From Rotaria sordida (lineage: Eukaryota > Rotifera > Eurotatoria > Philodinida > Philodinidae), in NCBI GenBank assembly GCA_905250125.1, contig CAJNOL010000005.1, positions 232,188 through 296,187 of the forward strand: a DNA stretch of 64,000 nt. Direction: 5' to 3'. The number at the start of each line of letters is the position of its first letter. The first letter of the stretch is position 1. Below are positions 58,275 to 64,000 of this stretch, in pieces. The notes beneath the pieces were generated by a model that saw only the letters and a program-made list of their open reading frames with translations, ran no database searches and had not been told where the DNA came from. The position numbers and the translations under genes are program-made.

Positions 58275-59120
58275 AAGTAATGATCTTGGCAGATAAAGTC
58301 TTACATGAAAGAGTTAATCAAGTATTTGAGTTAGTAATCATGCTTAATCACGCACAATCAATTTATTTGAAGATATTTTTTTACAGTTATTTTTTAAATA
58401 ATCTTTGATTAAAAAATTCATCATCTTAGTTACACAGCATTCCGTGTAGTGATTAAGAGTCGTTTGATTGATAAAATTTATCAATTAGATCGAGTACCTG
58501 AAAAATACGTTGTACTTTATCTGTAGAATAAGGTGGATGTAAAATAATTATTATGCATTCTAATACAGGATGGTCAAAGCATCTTGATGAATATGTAATT
58601 GAAGATTGATGTCTTGAGCTCTAGTCGATGATCTTTGTTTTTCCATTTTATTAATAAGTAGTTTTAAAGAATTATTGTTTTAGTATTTAGTGATTGGAAG
58701 TCTTCCATTTTTCCATATCTGCCAATTTTTTTTTAAAGAATATTTGACTAGTTGTTTTTAGAAATGACAAAAAACATTGTTTTGAGGCTAAATTACTGCA
58801 CTAAACTGTAGATGATGGAAATTGTTCGATTATAGTTCTTCTACTAGTTCGAAGAATCTGAATCGATTTGTATGTAACGCATCCAGAGTCTGTCACCGAC
58901 TAGTATTTCATGCATTTACTGTATTTCTTTAGTTAATTATATCCAATAAAATTTGATTGATTGAAATAGTTGCTGATTGGTATGATGAATTTTTTACTCA
59001 AAGATTATTCAAAAAATACTCTCGATAAATGTCTTCAAACAAATTGATTATGTATAACTAAATACTTGCTGAAACAAAAACTTGATTAATTCTTTCTTAT
59101 GAAATTTTATCTGCCAAAAT
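58275..59120. repeat. Foldback element (~850 bp)
   Basis: The left segment TCTTGGCAGATAAAGTCTTA... AAGAGTTAATCAAGTATT pairs with the inverted right segment (TTTTGGCAGATAAAATTTCA, AAGAATTAATCAAGTTTT on the minus strand, about 58960-59110). Both also share AATCTTTGA(T/G)TAAAAAATTC. Arms of about 160 bp are diverged. Confidence 0.7.
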
Positions 59121-59520
59121 CACTATTCTTGATCTGTTCTCAGTATATCTAGGAACCATATAGTATCGAATTTATTTATATAGGTAAAATATTAATGAAA
59201 AGATTAATTTGGTTTGACATAATGATGAATCAATTTGACAAAAGAAAACAAATCCAAGGTGATTGTATAAATAATTGAAGGATGCCTAGGTGACAGTTAG
59301 TATACACTCAATATATATATATATATATATTACATGCATATTGAATCAGCTCCTAGTAACTAATATTTGATGGCCATATACGTATATATATATATATATA
59401 AAATCCCGGAACCCTATAAATTGGAAATTCTTTTTTTGAATATTAAAATACAGAAGTATTGATTAGAACCACAAACAATTCAAAAATAATAAAAGTTTTT
59501 TTCTACTTGTGGCTATCCAA

Positions 59521-60453
59521 AAGTAGTGGCGGAAGTACTTTAGTACTTTATAAAAAGGTTAAAGAAATTTTTTCTCTACATAGACAGATAGTAAAAACGA
59601 CGCTCTATTTTTCTATACTATTACATCATTCTTCAAGTTATATCATAATAATAAAATTTTGATAACATCTGTCTTTCTGTCATATGTGACGGTTATATTA
59701 ATGCTTCTTTAAAAAAAGGTGCAGCGTATATTTTTTTGAATAACTTCTGATAGAAACAAGATAGAGAGCTGCGATTTTCATCGTTCGAAAGAGGAGATGA
59801 AGACGCATCGAATCGTATATTATACAGTTTTTTTGATATGGTTTTTCTTCAAGGTTTTCAATTGGTCTCTTTGAAAATAAACCTAATCCATGAAGTGTCT
59901 GCAACACGTTTTCAATTGTCATGCACATATTCAAGTGATCCACAGAAGATCTACAAAACTACACAAGTTTCAGATGTTTAGAGTTTAATCATTCAGGAAC
60001 TATAGGTATTGTAGTCAAAGCTCTAAACGATTTTTTTAATCATTTCTGTGAGAGAACCTTTTTTTCTGGTTTCTTTTTGATAAAAAAACTATTTATCTCA
60101 TACGTAGAAGATGGATTAAACAAACTACAGACAACATACTAGGAAAACATATAATATACAATTCGATGTGTCTTCATCTCCTCTTTCGAACGATGAAAAC
60201 CACAGCTCTCTATCTTGTTTCTATCAGAAGTTATTCAAAAAAAAATACACTGCACCTCTTTTTAAAGAGGCATTAATATAACCGTCACATATGACAGAAA
60301 GACAGATCTTATCAAAATTTTATTATTATGATATAACTTGAAGAATGATGTAATAGTATAGAAAAATAGAGCGTCGTTTTTACTATCTGTCTATGTAGAG
60401 AAAAAATTTCTTTAACCTTTTTATAAAGTACTAAAGTACTTCCGCCACTACTT
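59521..60453. repeat. Large near-perfect foldback element (~930 bp)
   Basis: Starts AAGTAGTGGCGGAAGTACTT and ends with the exact inverse. The arms of about 420 bp pair almost without mismatch, for example GGTTATATTAATGC and CATATGACAGAAAGACAG. The loop lies near 59960-60050. Two reading frames (59459-59662 and 59698-59943) are parts of the arms. By far the best-preserved palindrome in the window. Confidence 0.9.
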
Positions 60454-61382
60454 CTAGATCGCCCCAAGTATAATCAATGAACGATATAAATAAATAGAAA
60501 ACGCTGACTACATTTTTTTTTGAAATTTTAATCTATCTTTCATATTTATTATATATTTATATTTTCAAAACATTTTTGTTTTTTTCTATACATATGACAC
60601 ATCAAATATCTGTGCTATTATTTATATATAAGACATGGATGTTATAGTTTTCTTCTTCAGTCGTTCTCATTTTATCATTACATTGCAATTGATGCTGTCA
60701 ATTGTCGACGCGCATCATTGCATCGTTAACGCACGTTGCATCAATATATCTCAGATGGAACCTTGAAAAACCCATCATAAGCATACATATATATATATAT
60801 ATATGTATATAGATAGTTTAATGACCTTCCGTGTTTATCGATAAAATATTGAAGAAGACAAGAATGAACACAGACAATTAATATTACCATTTTAGTGCTT
60901 CTCTTATCAGCACGAAAAAATAACCAAAATTATACGTTGGTTTCTTTTTTTTGTACTCGTTTTTTTTTCAAGGTAATCCATGATGGATAATGTGGCTTAT
61001 GGTATAGAATAGCTTGCGAACGTGAAAAAAATGAGTATGGGACAATACGAAAGATATAGAAGTTAAAAACCATGAAAGGACGAATATACACATACATACA
61101 TAAAGTAAAAATGCGTTGTTTCTTTTTTCTCTCGGCCTTTTACTCGCACTTTTTTTTTAATCGATCAACTTGTGCAATATTTTATATATATGTATGAACA
61201 AGTATGTTCGAGGTTATGATCTATTGCATCTAATAGTCTCAAAAAAGAACAAGAAAGTAGCCGTTATCGTCTGAGATTTTAACCTACTGATATGAATGCG
61301 ATTTTGAAAAAAACCTAAATAATAATTTTTTTTTTGTCAGTCTTTCAGATGCGTAACAAAGAAAGAATAGTATTGTAGCCAG

Positions 61383-64000
61383 ATGCCATTACAAGACGTA
61401 TCAAATGATCCGACAATGATCGACTGGCTTCGCCAGTCTGGCCATGCACATGTGCTTGATGAACGACTTCTAAATCCTAATGTTTCGGCGTCTCCACCAC
61501 CATTCAATATTCCATATGGACAATCAACATCATTATCTTCTCCAATACATGGTTTTAATATGGGTTATACTAGTAGTAGTCCTCAAATAAATTCTGTCAA
61601 TCGATCATCATCATTTCTTCAACCACCTTATCATTCAACATCAAGTTATGAAGGCGCTGCTCATCCATTATCACCACTATTAGTAGCTCCATCATACGGT
61701 CATCAATCAAGTCCTATACATTTTACTTCATCTCCTACACAATTTCTTTCACCTGATACGAATCGACAACAAATTGATGCTGATATTGAAGTAAAATATT
61801 TACTATGATTAAATTTTCAATGAAATTTTAACTTGTATTCAATAATAGAATATGAAACGTGATCCAAATACCCGTGTTCTTCAACGTCCTCCACAAGAAG
61901 ATGTTGTTTACAAACAACGAGTAAACGAAATTTTTCTTTTTTTTATATTAATTCATCATTGATAATAGGTCTTTGTGAGATATTTACAACCCCCAACACC
62001 ACCTGTTGGTGGAACTATTATTGTTCGAGAAAAACAACCACCTGCACCAGCACCTGATCCACCTATTGCAAGGAAATATCATCTACGATTACTTTATAAT
62101 AATTTCTGTCTTGCTTAGGTTATCAAGCGTGCTCCACCTGCACCTCCTACTCCACCACCAGTTACTATTCGCGAGGTCTACATTTTATTTTATTTTTTTC
62201 TATAATCTCCCCATTTCAATTCTTCCATTTAGCGTCCACCACCAATGCCATCTGCTGAAGGTTAACAATATTTTAGTTTTTATAGAGTTTTAAATGTTTC
62301 TTATTTTTCCAATATCGTAGGTACAACTGTAATTGATAAAATAGTTCCACCTGGACCAAAACCACCACGTCAAGTAATCATTGAACAATATCCACCATTA
62401 CCACCGAAACCTCGAGATGTTATTATTGAACGATGGCTTCCATTGGCACCACGACAACGACGTATTCTTTATGAACGTTTACCACCTCCTATTCAACAAG
62501 CTACAAGACCAATTATTGTTCAATATGGTTCACCACATGTTCGTGTTCAACGTGAAGTTGTTATGGCACCTGCTACACAACTTCCTTATCAACAAGTAGC
62601 TTGTCATACGGATATCAATCAACTTTTAAGTCAAATTGGTGGTAATCAAGCAGTTTGTTCAACAGTAAATATAATATTTTATTTGATGTTACTTTATTTT
62701 TTATTTTTATTTAGTTGCCTCCTTCATCCCTTGTTTCCTATAATCCATATACATCAATACAACCGAATTGTGGTATTGTTGGTCAACCTCAACCAAATAT
62801 TGTTATTTTGCAAAATGGACAATCAAGTACAATGCCATCATCAATTTATGGCATGCCACTAACTTGTGTATGTACACCAAGTCAAATTTCAGGTTTAGGT
62901 GCCTATGGTTGTGGTGTATCAACAGTACCAGCTAGTGGTCTATCAACTGGACAAACGGCAGTCTTCAATGTACCTGGTAAAAAATTAATTTCAACAAATT
63001 TAAATAAAGTGAAAAAATAATCATACTTTTTCCTTTGTTTCTAGACAATGTACCCATTGATAATGTTCTTCGTCAACTCGGCATTGATCCACATACTATA
63101 CAACGTTCATCTAATGCTCCATTTCCAGGTATTTGTTGTCCTCATTTGCACGCTATTATCATAGTAGTATGTATCTAGTTATATTAGTAAATATGGATAG
63201 CATATATAGTCTACTAAATGCTAGTATAGTTAATTTCTATATTTGTAAAATAGAATAGATTGATATTATTTTTATAGATGTAGTATTAACATATTAAGTA
63301 GATGTAACAATTAGAGGAAAATTCTTTTATATCATACATCTCTTCTATTCAGATCCGCAGAGTGCCGTTTCAAACGTGTGGAATGCAATTTCCCATGCAA
63401 GCCCATCATATCCAATGGGTTAGATTCGATTTTTTTTTGCTTTTTTCCTATGATCATTTTTTTCATGATCAGATCCTAGATCCGCAGTATCACATGTTTG
63501 GAATGCAGCTTCTCATGCAAGTCCGCCACATTCAATGGGTTAGATTCAGCTTTTTTTCTTTTTTTCTATGATTGGTTTTTTTTTATGATCAGACCCTAGG
63601 TCCGCAGTATCACATGTTTGGAATGCGGCTTCTCATGCAAGTCCATCATATCCAACGGGTTAGATTGGATTTTTTTTTGCTTTTTTTCCTATGATCATTT
63701 TGTTTTTCATGATCAGACCCTAGGTCTGCAGTATCGCATGTTTGGAATGCAGCTGCCCGTGCAAGTCCATCATATCCAACGGGTTAGATTGGATTTTTTT
63801 TCCTTTTTTTCCTATGATCATGTTTTTTTTCGTGATAAGATCCTAAGTCCGCAGTATCACATGTTTGGGATGCAGCTGTTCATGCAAATCCATCATTCCC
63901 AATGGGTTAGATCCGATTTTCTTTTTTTGTATGATTATTTTGTTTTTCATGAAAAGATCCTAGATCCGCAGTATCGAATATTTGGAATGCAGCTTCCCAA
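61383..64000 (+). CDS. Proline-rich protein with alveolin-like repeats and tandem duplicated exons (3' end beyond window)
   Basis: Exons 61383-61790, 61849-61920, 61969-62067, 62119-62175, 62233-62260, 62321-62664, 62715-62976 and 63045-63128 stay in frame for about 451 residues. At least six 66-nt exons follow from 63353. The N-terminus is Ser/Pro-rich and disordered. The middle has repeated proline-valine-arginine blocks (PTPPVGGTIIVREKQPP, PRQVIIEQYPPLPPKPRDV, IIERWLPLAPRQRRILYE). These resemble the repeats of alveolins, intermediate-filament-like cytoskeletal proteins of protists, and of similar animal proteins; homology is not proven. A GIDPHTIQ-containing segment leads into repeats of DPRSAVSHVWNAASHAS type. 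There is no signal peptide or membrane helix. One intron (62068-62118) is GC-AG. Function unknown; a structural, cytoskeletal role is inferred. Confidence 0.75.
63353..64000 (+). repeat. Tandem array of duplicated 66-nt coding exons (at least six units, ~120 bp each)
   Basis: Exon copies at 63353-63418, 63473-63538, 63593-63658, 63717-63782, 63840-63905 and 63957 onward. Each is bounded by an AG acceptor (CAG four times, AAG twice) and the donor GGTTAGAT. Each is phase 1 at both ends, so any number can be joined in frame. Units encode variants of DP(Q/R/K)SAVS(H/N)VWNA followed by (A/I)SHASPSYP(M/T)G. Introns of 51-58 bp are as conserved as the exons, so whole ~120-bp units were duplicated. 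The array runs off the window. Confidence 0.88.

Larger units (their letters stand above)
55070..61382. other. 6.3-kb intergenic region with large palindromes
   Basis: Dominated by three foldbacks (55400-56400, 58275-59120, 59521-60453). (TA)n runs lie near 59311-59331, 59381-59400 and 60786-60806. The frames at 57279-57482 and 57507-57728 are unsupported. As it separates divergent genes, it should contain promoters at both ends. Confidence 0.5.

Noticed and set aside
59459-59943. Two frames of 67 and 81 codons
   Set aside because: Both lie largely inside arms of the 59521-60453 palindrome.

Overview
The window is AT-rich animal nuclear DNA. Its genes are split by many short (about 50-70 bp) GT-AG introns. 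The best guess for the organism is a bdelloid rotifer (Rotaria/Adineta type). This rests on the intron size, the base composition, the tight same-strand gene cluster with acceptor-like sites just before start codons, and an agmatinase of bacterial type. No marker in the window settles it, so the assignment is an inference. All splice models were assembled by hand from reading frame, splice-site consensus and family similarity. The total length of every complete model is a multiple of three.

Layout, left to right. (1) 650-4383, minus: N-terminal part of a golgin-245/GOLGA4-like tether, with a dead pogo-type transposon and half of a foldback element in its introns. (2) 8441-15314, plus: a tight cluster of three genes, GPKOW (splicing), a COMM-domain-only protein and bystin (40S ribosome assembly). 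The bystin gene has an intron of about 2.9 kb filled with foldback repeats. (3) 17353-25062, plus: an ORP8-type oxysterol-binding protein in 19 exons. A complete trypsin-like protease gene sits inside one of its introns, exactly between the two halves of the lipid-binding signature. (4) 25345-29901, minus: a membrane-anchored chitin-deacetylase-like protein that has lost its catalytic residues. (5) 30575-31701, minus: a mitochondrially targeted agmatinase resembling proteobacterial enzymes. (6) 34662-35806, minus: an unidentified 287-residue protein, perhaps axonemal. (7) 42830-50773, plus: a concentrative nucleoside transporter (SLC28 family) in 17 exons. (8) 53735-55069, minus: an intronless STEAP metalloreductase. 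(9) 61383 to beyond the right edge, plus: a proline-rich protein with alveolin-like repeats that runs into an array of at least six tandemly duplicated 66-nt exons.

The long non-coding stretches are dominated by foldback (long inverted repeat) elements of about 0.2-1 kb. At least fifteen can be seen by eye, and some have nearly perfect arms. One approximately 600-bp family occurs three times, and two larger foldbacks share a common module. Degenerate tandem arrays (20-bp and about 51-bp units) fill the long intron of the deacetylase-like gene.

Apart from the GPKOW-COMM-bystin cluster, the genes look like ordinary, functionally unrelated neighbours. The most unusual items are the tandem-exon array at the right edge, the protease nested in the ORP8 gene, the possible trans-spliced operon or in-frame fusion around 9300-9420, and the density of foldback elements in introns. 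No rRNA, tRNA or CRISPR array was recognised.
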